Assembly: GCA_016927755.1 (NCBI GenBank)
Contig: JAFGLZ010000023.1
Coordinates: 1 to 64,000, forward strand
Origin: Phycisphaerae bacterium
GTDB taxonomy: Bacteria; Planctomycetota; Phycisphaerae; UBA1845; JAFGLZ01
Direction of reading: 5' to 3'
Length of the DNA stretch: 64,000 nucleotides
Shown here: in pieces, positions 49,764-59,462 of the stretch
How positions within the stretch are numbered: position 1 is the stretch's first letter
Layout of the letters: every line of letters starts with the position of its first letter
Notes under the pieces: model-generated
The model's database searches: none
Seen by the model: only the letters and a program-made list of their open reading frames with translations
What the model was told of the DNA's origin: nothing
Program-made: the position numbers and the translations under genes

Positions 49764-52144
49764 GCGTGGTAGTTCCCGACGGCTTCGGAGGTTCGCAGGC
49801 GGCGGTCGTAGATGCGCAGGAGGGACAGCTTGCCCTTGAGCGCGGGGGCGAGCTTTAGGATGCCCGAGCCGGTGACGTCGCCGAGGCTTCTGGGGAACCG
49901 TCCCCATCCGTACTCGCGATGCTCACCGCCGTCGCAGAGGACGCCGTCGACGAGGACGGTGATGATCTTTGGTCCGCCGTCGACGATGAAGACGACGTGG
50001 CGCCGCTTGCCGGGGGCGAGCAGGCCGGGGTCGCTGTCCCAACCGCCGCGGGTCGCTGCGTCGGCCACGTCGATGCGGAGGGTGGCGTTCTCGCCCGTCT
50101 GGACGACGATGCCCTTGCCGTCGTTGCTACGCCCGTCGAGGACGATCTGTCCGGGCGACAGGTCGTCGAACGTCAGTCCGAGCTCGACGGCGAAGCCGAT
50201 GCAGCTTGTCAGGGGCGCGAGCTTCGGGAGGGCGACTGTCTTGGCTTTGAGCTCATCGCCGGTAAGCGAGAGCGCGAGGCCCTTCTGGGCGACGGTGCGC
50301 AGTTGTCCCTGCGTCCAGAGGCCTTCCAGGAGCGTGGGATCGATTTCGTGCACCCGCGCGACGGTCTTCTGGGTCTCGGCGATCCAGTACTTTCCGTCCT
50401 GCTCGATCAGGTCGGGATAGCTGATTCGGACGTTCGGGTTGGGGTCGTAGAGGAGGATCTCGGGCTGGCGCCAGTGGAGCAGGCCGTCCTTTTCGATGCC
50501 GCCGGTGATCCAGGCGGGGTTTCGGCCGTCGAACGCCTTGCCGCCGTTGTTGTGGTACCAGAAGAGGTAGTTGCCGTTTGAGGTCTTCCAGACCTTGGGG
50601 CAGGCGCGGGGGGTTTTGAGCTTGCGTCCGCCGGGGGTGTAGGTGGCGAACTCGGGCTTGGTCCATGTGTGGCCGCCGTCGCGGCTGTAGGCGTGGCAGG
50701 GGTGGCCGGTTGTCGTGCGGTACATGCAGTAGATGTCGTCGCCGGTGAGCGGGACGATGTTGAACTCTTCCTGGACCGAGCCGAACGGCTCGTTGCGGAG
50801 GCCTTGGTCGCCGTCGGGCAGGAGCTGCCAGTCGATCTTGTCGGGGTCTTTCTCCGTCAAGAGGTTGTCCGATCGGACGAACCAGCCCTCGCCGTTCACG
50901 AGGAAGTACTTGGCGAGCTTCGTGAATGCCCAGATGACGGAGCCGTCGAAGGGGTAGGGCTTACCGATGGCCCAGAACATCTGGACCTTGCCCTGCCAGT
51001 CGTTGCCGCGGTCGGCGGCGGTGACTCGGACGGGTATTCGATGCCGCTGTGACCAGGTCCGGCCGTGGTCGTCGGAAAAGCGGTAGCAGTACCAGCCCTG
51101 CGTGTCGGAGCGGACCTTCTTGCCGTTGAGCGTGTTCACGCGGTCGCCGTTGTAGGTGTAGAAAGCATAGATTCGTCCGGCGGGGGTGATCATCGTGACG
51201 GCGTACGAGGCCTCGGGTCCGTCGGACGGTTCGACGTCGATCAGCGGGGACCATGATTTGCCCTGGTCGTTGCTGATGGTGGCGACGACGTGCTGGCCGC
51301 CCTGGCCTTCGTGGCCGGCGCCGGTGGTCAGGATGCAGACCCAGTCGCCGTTCCTTGCCACGACGACGCGGGGCTGGTCGCAGTAGCTTTCATCGGGGAT
51401 GGTCCAACCGGCGCGGAGGTTTCGCGGGTCGCGGTAGCCCGGACGTGGCCCGTCGGGACAGATTCGTCGGATTTCCTCTTCGGTCAGCGCGCGGGCGTAG
51501 ATTCGCACGTCGTCGATGGCGCCCTTGAATTGCCGCTCGCCGCACTCGCGTCCGACGACGTGCTTGATCAGCTTGAGGGTTCCGAGGTCGGGCGGCAGCG
51601 AGGTGTCGTCCTCGAGGAAGCCGTTGAGGTAGAGCCTCATCGTTCGCGTCTTTGTGTCGGCGGTGATGGTGACGTGCTGCCAGACGTTCGGATCGAGCGG
51701 CGAGCTGCTCAGGCGTGCCCGCGCCTTGTCGCCCAGATGCAGATAGACCTCGACGCAGCCCTTTTCGATCGGGATGTGGAAGACGCCCTTTTCCCAGGCG
51801 TCGCTCGTGACGAGGCCTTGCCACTGCGGGGGCTTGGGCTGGGCTTCGGGTCGGACCCAGAAGGCGATGGTGACGGCCTGGTGCTCGCCGAGATCGCCCA
51901 GGGCGACGTAGTCGTCGAGACCGTCGAAGCGGAGCGCGCCGCCGATCTTGCCCTCACACCATTGGGCGCCGTGTACGACGGCGTCGCGCTTCTGGGCGGA
52001 GAGGTCGCGAGCGGTTTGCCCGTCTTTTTCGTCGAAGGGCCAGTGGCCGATCATGTCGTTCGAGGCGGCTTGTGCTGGACAGGTCGAGACTCCGAGGCAG
52101 GCGAGGAAGCTTGCCGTAGCGAGACTGATCAGATGATTGGACAT
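49751..52144 (-). CDS. LamG-sialidase-like secreted protein
   Basis: ATG 52144 follows AGGAAGG. 797 residues: signal peptide (LISLATASFLACLGVSTCPA). A LamG/concanavalin-like domain occupies about 32-200 (GGALRFDGLDDYVALG, VTIAFWVRPEA, GAIDDVRIYARALTEEEI). A sialidase-type propeller runs from about 215 to 590 with Asp-box-like motifs (SNDQGKSW, SDDHGRTW, SRDGGHTW). A second LamG-like domain is at about 610-795. The classic RIP Arg and Tyr/Glu pair are not obvious, so activity as a true exo-sialidase is uncertain; it could bind or cleave another glycan. The 3' end overlaps the start of the next gene. Confidence 0.75.
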   Translation of the reverse strand: MSNHLISLATASFLACLGVSTCPAQAASNDMIGHWPFDEKDGQTARDLSAQKRDAVVHGAQWCEGKIGGALRFDGLDDYVALGDLGEHQAVTIAFWVRPEAQPKPPQWQGLVTSDAWEKGVFHIPIEKGCVEVYLHLGDKARARLSSSPLDPNVWQHVTITADTKTRTMRLYLNGFLEDDTSLPPDLGTLKLIKHVVGRECGERQFKGAIDDVRIYARALTEEEIRRICPDGPRPGYRDPRNLRAGWTIPDESYCDQPRVVVARNGDWVCILTTGAGHEGQGGQHVVATISNDQGKSWSPLIDVEPSDGPEASYAVTMITPAGRIYAFYTYNGDRVNTLNGKKVRSDTQGWYCYRFSDDHGRTWSQRHRIPVRVTAADRGNDWQGKVQMFWAIGKPYPFDGSVIWAFTKLAKYFLVNGEGWFVRSDNLLTEKDPDKIDWQLLPDGDQGLRNEPFGSVQEEFNIVPLTGDDIYCMYRTTTGHPCHAYSRDGGHTWTKPEFATYTPGGRKLKTPRACPKVWKTSNGNYLFWYHNNGGKAFDGRNPAWITGGIEKDGLLHWRQPEILLYDPNPNVRISYPDLIEQDGKYWIAETQKTVARVHEIDPTLLEGLWTQGQLRTVAQKGLALSLTGDELKAKTVALPKLAPLTSCIGFAVELGLTFDDLSPGQIVLDGRSNDGKGIVVQTGENATLRIDVADAATRGGWDSDPGLLAPGKRRHVVFIVDGGPKIITVLVDGVLCDGGEHREYGWGRFPRSLGDVTGSGILKLAPALKGKLSLLRIYDRRLRTSEAVGNYHAWRN

Positions 52145-52273
52145 GCGCTTGATTCCTTCCTGATTCCTCTCTCGGGGCTGCGATTGATCAGCGGCAGGCC
52201 ATTCCGCGGATTGTGTCGGCGGACGGTCTCGCAAGAGGATGACGGATGGGGAGGTCCGGGGTCAAGCGGTGGA

Positions 52274-52452
52274 TTCGTCGCTAAGCGGCCCGCAGCAATA
52301 AATGAACAGTGTGCTTCTCGAAACGCCTCGATGCATGGTTTGTGGCTCCAGCCATCAGAGACACGATCCACGGTCCGAATTCGTGTCCCCCACCGCTGAA
52401 GCGGTGGGCCACCCTTCTTGGCGATCTGTTCAAAGATTCTTGCAGGCAGCTT
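52274..52452 (+). repeat. Dispersed intergenic repeat, copy B (179 bases)
   Basis: Near-full-length copy with hairpin CCCACCGCTGAAGCGGTGGG at 52389-52408 (perfect stem), GAATTCGTGTCCC before it and GGGCCACCC, GATCTGTTCAAA and GCAGGCAGCTT after it. Same strand as the other copies. It fills most of the 316-base gap between the PEP-CTERM and LamG/sialidase genes and starts eight bases after the PEP-CTERM stop. Confidence 0.85.
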
Positions 52453-52460
52453 AGACGGCG

Positions 52461-54023
52461 TCAGATGCTCCGGCGCCGGCGGATGAGGCCGGCCATTGCG
52501 ACGCCGATGAGGGCGAGCGTCGTGGGTTCGGGGACGAGGGCGATCGTCAGGCTCGTGCCGCTTGTCGCTCCGGGGAGGTCCTCGTCGCTGACGCCGAAGG
52601 TCAGCAGCGCGTCTCCGAAGGTCGTGAGTCGTCGCAGCGTGAAGGTGACGGCGTCGTCGATGCCGACGACGGGCGAGAATCCGCCGACGAACTCGAACAG
52701 GCCGGGCGCGTCGAAGAATGCCGAGTCGATGTCGAGATCGGCATCGCCGATGTTGTAGATCGTCACGTCGATTTCGACGCCGACTCCGGGCAGCACGTCG
52801 AGGATGGCGCTGTCGAGATCGGTCAGGTCGTCGAGCGAGGCCTGGGAGTGGTCCAGCACCATGCCGGTAAGGGCGTACGACAAGGTGTCCTCGCCGCCGG
52901 TGGGATCGTTCGTGGTGACGGTCAGGAGGGCGTCCTTGGAGCCCACGACGTCGGTGGAGACGGAGAGGGCGTGGACGGCGCTGCCGGCGTAGGTCATGTG
53001 ATGGGAGCCGGCATCGCCCAGCGCCCAGTCTCCCGCCGAGGCGGGGATCGTGTAGTCCAGGTTGAAGCCATCGTTGGCGATCGTGAGCTGCCCGGCGGCA
53101 TAGGTTCCGCCGTATGCGCCCTTGATGACCGTGCCCATGTTGATTCCGGATGCGGAGGCGGTGACCTCGGAGTCGAGCGCGGTGCCGAGGTCCACGGGGT
53201 CCCAATCGCCGCCGTAGGGCTTGGTCACGGTTACCCAGCCGAGGTCGTCGCCGGATGAGGTTCTGCGCTGTACGGCGAGCGAGCCGTCGTCCCCGGTCTG
53301 GAACATGACGGCGTAGGTTCCGGTCTCGGGCTGATAGGCCAGCCCGCGGGGGTCCCAGTCGCTAGACGGGGCGCTGACGTCGGCAAGGAATCCTTGGATC
53401 TCCGCGCCTCCGGAGGGGGAATACTCGAGGATGCGGTAGTATCCCGGGTTGCCGGTTTTGTAGAGGATGGCGAGATTCCCACTCGGCAGTTCGGTGATGC
53501 CGCGGACGTCCCAGTCGGCATAGGGGGCAACGCCGTCGACCCATCCGGTCTGCGTTGCGCCGCCGGAGTTGATGGTGAGGAACTGAATTCCGTATCCGCC
53601 GCTGGGGCGGCTGAAGGCGACGGCATACTGATCGCTCTGTGCCCGGGTGGCCAGGGCGCGGTAGCTCCAGTCGTCCCACGGCTTGGCGATGCCGTCGACG
53701 ACGTACTCGGGAGCGCCCGAGACGCCCGACATGGCGGCCATGGAACCGTTGCCGTTGACGGACGCCATCATGTAGCTGCCATCGAGCTTGACGCTCAGGC
53801 CGAAGGATTGCCAGTCGGTGTAGGGCTTGGTGACGTGACCGTAGTCGACGAGGCTTCCGCTGCCGGGATCGGCCTCGATGAACGGGAACTGTTCGAGGTA
53901 GCCCGAATTCACGTTCTGGTTGCCGACATGGTAGTTCTGGTCGGCGTGGAGTGGGGCGGCCAGGCCGAGGACGGCTGGCGCGATGACGATCCAGGTGTTG
54001 GGGGCCAGTCTACTTGCTCGCAT
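52461..54023 (-). CDS. Exported PEP-CTERM protein with repeated beta sequence
   Basis: ATG 54023 has GGAGAGG five bases upstream and starts a signal peptide (NTWIVIAPAVLGLAAPLHA). 520 residues: 25-290 form WD-like repeats with recurring SDWDPRGLAY, ADWDVRGITE, DDWSYRALAT and TDWQSFGLSV, each about 40-50 residues apart, probably a beta-propeller. Residues 300-490 are a choice-of-anchor-like region (TVTTNDPTGGEDTLSYALTG; IYNIGDADLDIDS). It ends LVPEPTTLALIGVAMAGLI then RRRRSI, a PEP-CTERM sorting signal. Predicted to be displayed on the cell surface by exosortase processing. Function unknown. Confidence 0.82.
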   Translation of the reverse strand: MRASRLAPNTWIVIAPAVLGLAAPLHADQNYHVGNQNVNSGYLEQFPFIEADPGSGSLVDYGHVTKPYTDWQSFGLSVKLDGSYMMASVNGNGSMAAMSGVSGAPEYVVDGIAKPWDDWSYRALATRAQSDQYAVAFSRPSGGYGIQFLTINSGGATQTGWVDGVAPYADWDVRGITELPSGNLAILYKTGNPGYYRILEYSPSGGAEIQGFLADVSAPSSDWDPRGLAYQPETGTYAVMFQTGDDGSLAVQRRTSSGDDLGWVTVTKPYGGDWDPVDLGTALDSEVTASASGINMGTVIKGAYGGTYAAGQLTIANDGFNLDYTIPASAGDWALGDAGSHHMTYAGSAVHALSVSTDVVGSKDALLTVTTNDPTGGEDTLSYALTGMVLDHSQASLDDLTDLDSAILDVLPGVGVEIDVTIYNIGDADLDIDSAFFDAPGLFEFVGGFSPVVGIDDAVTFTLRRLTTFGDALLTFGVSDEDLPGATSGTSLTIALVPEPTTLALIGVAMAGLIRRRRSI

Positions 54024-54209
54024 TGTTCCTCTCCCTCTCGTGGTCGACACAGGTTCTCTTCGCTTGCGGCCGATCGCAATAGCACGCCGAGTGTCATCAT
54101 CGTGGGACCGGCCGGATCATTCTGTGGGGTATTGCGGGCAGGACGGCGTGTGGGCGGCGTCTTCCATCCCTCCAGTCCCTCCCTCCCACTCCCTAAGCAC
54201 AACACTAAC

Positions 54210-54239
54210 ATTGTAAGTAGGGCCGTGGATGTGCGTCAA
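54210..54239 (-). promoter_or_regulatory. Sigma-70-type promoter for the PEP-CTERM gene
   Basis: On the minus strand TTGACG (54239-54234) and TACAAT (54215-54210) are 18 bases apart in a locally AT-rich patch. The leader would be about 180 bases before ATG 54023. The remainder of the 308-base gap (54024-54331) shows no gene. Confidence 0.5.
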
Positions 54240-54331
54240 GCTGGTGCTCATTGTCGAGACCGGCGTTCCTTGGGAGGCGGCGGGGAGGGCGCACCTCCGT
54301 TCTCGTTCGTCCTACGTTCGAGCCGGGCAGG

Positions 54332-55768
54332 CTATCGAGGCTTCATCGCGGAGGCGGGGATGCCCAGTTGCTTTTGGAGAGCGGCAACGTCGATCTCTCT
54401 GACGGGCACATCGTCCTTGGCGGCCATTGCGGCGGCGGCGCCGGCGGCTCGGCCTAGCTGGATCATCGTTCGTGAGAGGCGGCAGCTCGACGCGGCGATG
54501 TGGCTGAAGCTCGCACCGCGGCAGGCGACGAGGAGGTTCTCCCAGCCTTTGGGGATCAGGCAGCGGTAGGGGATGCCGTAGGGGCCTTTCAACTCGCCGT
54601 GGACGCGTTGTGCGCCCTTGCCGTGGACGTCCATCGAATGGTCGGCCAGGGCGGTGACGTCGGGGTGCGTTTGCTTGGCGATCGTGGCGAGCAGGTCGTT
54701 CTGCGTAAGCACGTATTCACCGACGACGCGGTAGCTCTCTCTGATGCCCAACATCGGGGCGAGGCTGTGCAGCTCGAACATGGAGAACGTCGGGTTCTCT
54801 TGCATCGAGCGCCAGTGGGCCTGGGCGATCCGGCGGCACTCGGCGAGCGTGGCGTCGTAGCCTTTGTCGATGAGCATTCGTCCGGGCACCATCGCCAGCG
54901 GGTTGAGGATCCGATCGCCGCCGGGGACCTCGGTGACGTGCGCGCCTCGCGGGTAGCGGCTGACCGGCGGGTCTGGCGGGGTTTGGCGGAGGGGCCGGTC
55001 GCTCTTGCGGATGCGGTAGCAGAGCGAGATGGCATTGAGCGTTTGGCCAGGCTTGTCCGGGGCGGACGGTTCGTCGAATCGGCTCTTGGCGTCGGGCCCG
55101 AGCATGGTTTCGCATCCGAGCTTGCGGCAGAGGTGCGCGCCGCCGGTGCTGTCGATGAAGATGCGCGCTTTGATGCGAGAGGTCTTGCCGTCCTTGGAAA
55201 CGATCTTGATCGACTCGACTCGCTTTCCGTCGGCGACGGCCTCGACGAAGGTCGTCTCGAGCATGACCTTGCATCGCTTCGTCTCGGCCAACATCGCCGA
55301 GACGGTCTGGACGAGCTTGTCGGGATCGAAGACGACGGCCCGCCAGCTCCTGACGGGATTCGCGGCGCGCCGGAGCGTCTGCTCGTAGGTTTCAGTGGGC
55401 GTGATGAGCCAGAGTCCGAACGGGCCCTTCTTGCGGTCGGCGTTGTGGTCCATGGTGACGCCGGCGGCGCCGATCTTGGCGAGTCGGTCGTAGATCTCGC
55501 GGGCCAGCGGGCCGGAGACGCCGGGCTCCCAGTTGCACACGTAGGCGTTTACGCTCGTGCCGCCGAGACGGTCCTGTTTTTCGACCAGGATGACGTTGGC
55601 GCCGGCCCTGGCCGCGCCGATGGCGGCGGCGTATCCGCCGCTTCCGCCCCCGACGATGCAGACGTCCGTTTGCAGTTCGGTCATCTCGGCACCATATGTC
55701 GCGGCGACGAACGTGGCCGCGATGAGGGAGACGATCGTACTTTGGATGAGCGTTGGTTTCATGTTCAT
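54332..55768 (-). CDS. FAD-dependent oxidoreductase, exported
   Basis: 478 residues with an N-terminal signal sequence (STIVSLIAATFVAATYGA) followed by a Rossmann FAD-binding fold: VCIVGGGSGGYAAAIGAARA and VILVEKQDRLGG. RIFIDSTGGAHLC carries the second FAD contact, and the C-terminus has IPKGWENLLVACRGAS and MIQLGRAAGAAAAMA. It fits the FAD-dependent oxidoreductase family (PF12831 type) that is abundant, exported and uncharacterised in planctomycetes. The reaction and substrate are not predictable. Minus-strand gene between two repeat-bearing gaps; CATGGGCA-hairpin and repeat copy C lie immediately upstream. Confidence 0.82.
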   Translation of the reverse strand: MNMKPTLIQSTIVSLIAATFVAATYGAEMTELQTDVCIVGGGSGGYAAAIGAARAGANVILVEKQDRLGGTSVNAYVCNWEPGVSGPLAREIYDRLAKIGAAGVTMDHNADRKKGPFGLWLITPTETYEQTLRRAANPVRSWRAVVFDPDKLVQTVSAMLAETKRCKVMLETTFVEAVADGKRVESIKIVSKDGKTSRIKARIFIDSTGGAHLCRKLGCETMLGPDAKSRFDEPSAPDKPGQTLNAISLCYRIRKSDRPLRQTPPDPPVSRYPRGAHVTEVPGGDRILNPLAMVPGRMLIDKGYDATLAECRRIAQAHWRSMQENPTFSMFELHSLAPMLGIRESYRVVGEYVLTQNDLLATIAKQTHPDVTALADHSMDVHGKGAQRVHGELKGPYGIPYRCLIPKGWENLLVACRGASFSHIAASSCRLSRTMIQLGRAAGAAAAMAAKDDVPVREIDVAALQKQLGIPASAMKPR

Positions 55769-55822
55769 GTGGGCGACTTCTCCGTGCGCGGGTCAGGTTT
55801 CGGGCGTCTTGCTCGTGAGATT

Positions 55823-56014
55823 CATGGGCAAGATGCCCGTGCTAGGCGGCGCGCAACAACGAATGAACAGTGGGTTCCTCGAAAGCCTTCGATTCATGAC
55901 CGATGTCTTCAGCCATCGGGGACGCGAGTATCCGCCCGAATTCGAGTTCCCCACCGCTGAAGCGGTGGGCCACCCATTCCTGTTGATCTTTTCAGACATT
56001 CCTGCAGGCAGCTT
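55823..56014 (+). repeat. Hairpin unit plus dispersed repeat copy C
   Basis: CATGGGCA-AGA-TGCCCGTG (55823-55841, one G-T pair) repeats the last hairpin of the 42693 cluster including TTCATGGGCAAGATGCCC. Right after it is copy C of the dispersed element (55841-56014), with GAATGAACAGTG, hairpin CCCACCGCTGAAGCGGTGGG at 55950-55969 and the GCAGGCAGCTT end. The two element families are directly joined in the 288-base gap between the FAD oxidoreductase and SGNH hydrolase genes. Confidence 0.85.
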
Positions 56015-56056
56015 AGGTGCGCGCCGTATGCGCCCTACTTGGTCCCGGGAGGTTAC

Positions 56057-56791
56057 TTAGGGTTTTTCCGGGATCAGATGCTTGTTGATGATCGAGGCCC
56101 AGAGGCGATAGCCGCGGTCGCTTAGGTGCAGTGCGTCTTTTCGGAACAGCTCGTCCCGCGGCTCGCCGCCTGCGTCGAGCAGGGGGGTGGCGACATCCAC
56201 GTAGATTACCCTCGGATCGCTCTTTGCGAAGTCTTCGATCATCGCGTTGATCTTTCGGACCTGCTGGCGATTGTTCCAACGGGCCTTGCAGATCTTTGTC
56301 GACAGCAGAACGATCTTCGTTTCGGGCAGGGCCTTTCGGATCTTGCCGACCAGGGCCTTGCAGTCGTCGAACACCTGCTCCGGCGTCTTGCCCGCGGCGA
56401 GGTCGTTATCGCCGTCGTAGACGACGACGATCTTGGGTCGATAGGGCAGGATGATTCGCTCGGCGAAGTGGACGGCGTCGCAGAACTGGGATCCCCCGAA
56501 CCCGCGGTTGATCGTCTCGAGCTTGGGGAAGGACTTGGCGAGGTCCCATCCTCGGATCGACGAGCTTCCGACGAAGAGGATCGCGCCGCTGGGCGGCGGC
56601 TTCTTTTGGTCCTGCTTCTGGAAGGCTCGGATCGCTTTCTCCCAGCGGTTCTCGGTTGCGGGCCGCGTGCCCGAGTTTGGCGTGGCGGTGGGGGCGGCGC
56701 CGTGGCAGGCGGTCGTCAGGCAGGACAGCAGACCGATGCAGGGAAGAATCGACGGACAACGTCCGGCAAGAGCAAGGTGCTTCGGCGACAT
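56057..56791 (-). CDS. SGNH/GDSL hydrolase, secreted
   Basis: ATG 56791 has AGGAG eight bases upstream; an ATG at 56854 would precede the likely transcription start. 244 residues: signal peptide (SILPCIGLLSCLTTACHGAA). SGNH blocks are VGSSSIRGW (Ser nucleophile), RGFGGSQ (Gly), VVVYDGDNDLAAGK (Asn) and DALHLSDRGYRLW (Asp-His). Such enzymes are esterases that remove acetyl or other acyl groups from carbohydrate or lipid; many planctomycete members deacetylate glycans. Here that is inferred from context. Confidence 0.85.
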   Translation of the reverse strand: MSPKHLALAGRCPSILPCIGLLSCLTTACHGAAPTATPNSGTRPATENRWEKAIRAFQKQDQKKPPPSGAILFVGSSSIRGWDLAKSFPKLETINRGFGGSQFCDAVHFAERIILPYRPKIVVVYDGDNDLAAGKTPEQVFDDCKALVGKIRKALPETKIVLLSTKICKARWNNRQQVRKINAMIEDFAKSDPRVIYVDVATPLLDAGGEPRDELFRKDALHLSDRGYRLWASIINKHLIPEKP

Positions 56792-56844
56792 TGCGTCCAC
56801 TCCTCTCGTGTTCGCCGGCTTCGGCGAGCGTGGGGTTGGGTGGG

Positions 56845-56850
56845 AGTATA
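56845..56850 (-). promoter_or_regulatory. -10 box for the SGNH hydrolase gene
   Basis: TATACT on the minus strand at 56850-56845, with no convincing -35. The inferred start near 56838 leaves a leader of about 47 bases before ATG 56791. Confidence 0.3.
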
Positions 56851-56945
56851 CCATCTTCCCGCCGGGAACGGTCGCCCTCGGGGAGGGGGCCGGCTAGAAT
56901 GACGCCGCGATTCGTGACCGTGACCCTCAAGACAAGGAGAGCGAC

Positions 56946-59408
56946 GTGAGATCCTTGGCACCCGCGATTTGCCTGCTGCTCGTGGCGGCATCGCCGTCGT
57001 CGGCGCTGACGATGCTGTTCGACTTCGAGACCGACGGGGACATCAAGGCCTGGAAGGTTCGATCGCCGGAGCAGGACACGCTCGATGCGTCGGCGGAGTT
57101 TGCCACGTCGGGCAAGCGATCGGCGGTGCTCCAAACGCCGAAGTGGAAGAAGGGCATGAAGGAGTGGCCCGCCTTCGAGGCGAAGCCCCCGGTCAAGGAC
57201 TGGTCGAAGGCCAAGGCCCTCCTGATCGACCTGACCAACCCGACGGACGAGACGCAGCATCTCAAGCTCTTCATCAGCGACTCGGACACGGACCTCAGGC
57301 AGGGCGTGTCGCGGTCGTTTGCGTTGGGAGCGAGATCGCACCACCGCGCCGTGATTCCGGTGGCGAGCTTCCCGAAGCAGGTCAGCCGGAGCGACGTGGC
57401 GATCCTGCACTTCTATACCGCGCGGCCCGAGGCGAAGCTCGTCGTCCACATCGACAACATCGCCTTGCTGGCCCCGGGTGAGGATCCGCCGCCGCTGCCC
57501 GAGGCCTATCGGAAGCAGTTAGTGGGGATGATGGTCAGCGAGGAGGATCTCCGGACGGCGCAGGCGGCGTTGGTCGGGCTGAAGGGATCGTTGGATGCGC
57601 TCGTCCCGCGAGACGTCTCGGCGCGGGGGTGGTTCGACGCGGAGGTCCGCAAGGCGCTGGGGATCTGCGGGCAGGTCCGCAGGGCGTACGACTCGGGGAC
57701 ACTCACGGAGCAGCAGGCCCGCGTGATTCGGGATGGGATGCTGGGGAACCTCGTGGCACGGTTGAGGTCTCTGGCGGAGCTGGCCAAGGCGTCGGCCAAG
57801 CAGGCGGGCACGTGGGATTGCGTGATCGCGGCGGCCAGCTCGATGGAGAAGGTTTTGCCGCGTGACGTGCCCGTTTCGGCGCTCCCGGCCGGGCGACTTC
57901 GAATCGACCTGGCGCGGAACGAGAAGGAGAGCGTTCAGGTGGTCGTGGTTCCGCTGGCGGCTCCGCTGAAGGGCGTTCGTGTCGAGGTCGGCGAGCTCGA
58001 GGGGCAGGGCGGTCGGAGGATTCCGGCCAAGTGCGTCGACGTCCGTCCGGTGGGCTACGTGAAGACGGCCCAGCCGCCGTACCGCGTTTCGCACGTGGGG
58101 TGGTGGCCGGACCCGTTGCTGGATTTCGTGGACAAGGTGGACGTCGCCCAGGGCGACGCGCAGTCGTTCTGGGTTCGCGTTCGCGCACCGAAGGACGCGG
58201 GCAAGGGCGCGTACCGGGGCAAGGTCCGGATCGTCTCGGCTGGACGGACGCTGGGCGAGCTCGATCTGGAGGTGAACGTGTATGGCTTTGCGATGCCGGA
58301 CCGTTCGCCGCTGCCCACGGCGATGAGCGTGTACACGAACTTCGTGGAGAAGTTCGCGGGCAAGGACTGGGCCAAGGTCAAGGTCCAGTTAGCGGACTTT
58401 CTGGCGGACTATTACATCGACTATGACCATCTCTACCGCAATGGTCCGCCGGAGTGGGATATCCTCGAGCGTCTGGAGAAGCAGGGCCGACTGGTGGCCT
58501 TCAATCTCCGCTACTTCAACCAGGGGCCGTTCAAGCCGGGTCTGAGCGATGCGGCGTTCGCCAAGGCGTTCGACCCGCTGGCCAAGAGCGTCGGGGAGAT
58601 CCTGGCCAGGGCCAAGAAGGAAGGCATCGCGGACAAGGCCTACTTCTACGGCTTCGACGAGCGTGGCAAGGAGTACTTCCCCGTGCTGCAGCGGATCGCC
58701 GCGGGCATGCACAAGCGGTTTGGGGATCTGAAGGTGATGACCACGACGTACGATCACTCGTTCGGGCTGGACTCGGTGATCAAGGACATGGATATCTGGG
58801 TGCCGCTGACGCCGCGGTACGACCCGGTGAGGGCGGCCAAGGCGCGGAAACTCGGCAAGGAGGTGTGGTGGTACATCTGTTGCGGGCCGGCTCATCCGTA
58901 CGCCAACTGGTTCGTCGATTACCCGGCGATCGAGACTCGGCTGCTCATGGGCATGATGACGGCGAAGTATCGGCCGGACGGGTTCCTTTACTACGCCATG
59001 ACGCGTTGGCCGAACAACACGGAGCCGATCACGTCGGGGCCGTTCACGAAGTGGAACCCGGCGAGCTATAAGGAGTACAACGGCGACGGCTCGATCCTGT
59101 GTCCGGGCCCGGGGGGGCGGCCGCTGGCGACGATCCGGCTGGAGAACTTCCGGGACGGTTTGGAGGACTACGCGTACGTCCGCATCCTCGAGGCGACGGT
59201 GCGTGCGAAGGAGGCGGCCGGCGCGAGCGGGGAGGCTGACAAGGCGTGGCTGGTTCGGGCCAAGGCCCTGCTCAACGTTCCGGGGGGCGTCGTGAAGGAC
59301 CTTACACATTACACGCACGATCCGAGCGCGGTGTACGACTATCGCTCCAGGATTGCGCGGGCCATCGACGAGGCGGGGATTCGGCCGGTTGATCCGTGGC
59401 GGCCGTAG
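56946..59408 (+). CDS. DUF4091 (GH123-like) secreted glycosidase
   Basis: GTG 56946 has AAGGAG six bases upstream. 820 residues: signal peptide (SLAPAICLLLVAASPSSA). Residues 25-180 are a beta-sandwich carbohydrate-binding-like domain (FDFETDGDIKAWKV start). A helical spacer follows, then from about 300 a GH123-type arrangement: RIDLARNEKESVQVVVVPLA, a beta-sandwich, then a catalytic barrel with KAYFYGFDERGKEYF (adjacent Asp-Glu, about 560-575), WWYICCGP and FLYYAMTRW, ending RDGLEDYAYVRILE. GH123 enzymes cleave N-acetylgalactosaminides using an Asp-Glu pair and the substrate acetamido group. That fits the FDE here, but substrate is inferred. Confidence 0.83.
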   Translation: MRSLAPAICLLLVAASPSSALTMLFDFETDGDIKAWKVRSPEQDTLDASAEFATSGKRSAVLQTPKWKKGMKEWPAFEAKPPVKDWSKAKALLIDLTNPTDETQHLKLFISDSDTDLRQGVSRSFALGARSHHRAVIPVASFPKQVSRSDVAILHFYTARPEAKLVVHIDNIALLAPGEDPPPLPEAYRKQLVGMMVSEEDLRTAQAALVGLKGSLDALVPRDVSARGWFDAEVRKALGICGQVRRAYDSGTLTEQQARVIRDGMLGNLVARLRSLAELAKASAKQAGTWDCVIAAASSMEKVLPRDVPVSALPAGRLRIDLARNEKESVQVVVVPLAAPLKGVRVEVGELEGQGGRRIPAKCVDVRPVGYVKTAQPPYRVSHVGWWPDPLLDFVDKVDVAQGDAQSFWVRVRAPKDAGKGAYRGKVRIVSAGRTLGELDLEVNVYGFAMPDRSPLPTAMSVYTNFVEKFAGKDWAKVKVQLADFLADYYIDYDHLYRNGPPEWDILERLEKQGRLVAFNLRYFNQGPFKPGLSDAAFAKAFDPLAKSVGEILARAKKEGIADKAYFYGFDERGKEYFPVLQRIAAGMHKRFGDLKVMTTTYDHSFGLDSVIKDMDIWVPLTPRYDPVRAAKARKLGKEVWWYICCGPAHPYANWFVDYPAIETRLLMGMMTAKYRPDGFLYYAMTRWPNNTEPITSGPFTKWNPASYKEYNGDGSILCPGPGGRPLATIRLENFRDGLEDYAYVRILEATVRAKEAAGASGEADKAWLVRAKALLNVPGGVVKDLTHYTHDPSAVYDYRSRIARAIDEAGIRPVDPWRP

Positions 59409-59462
59409 ATCGCTTGGGGGGTAGCCTTGGGGACGTCAAGCGTGGATCGGCAAGGAGCGGGG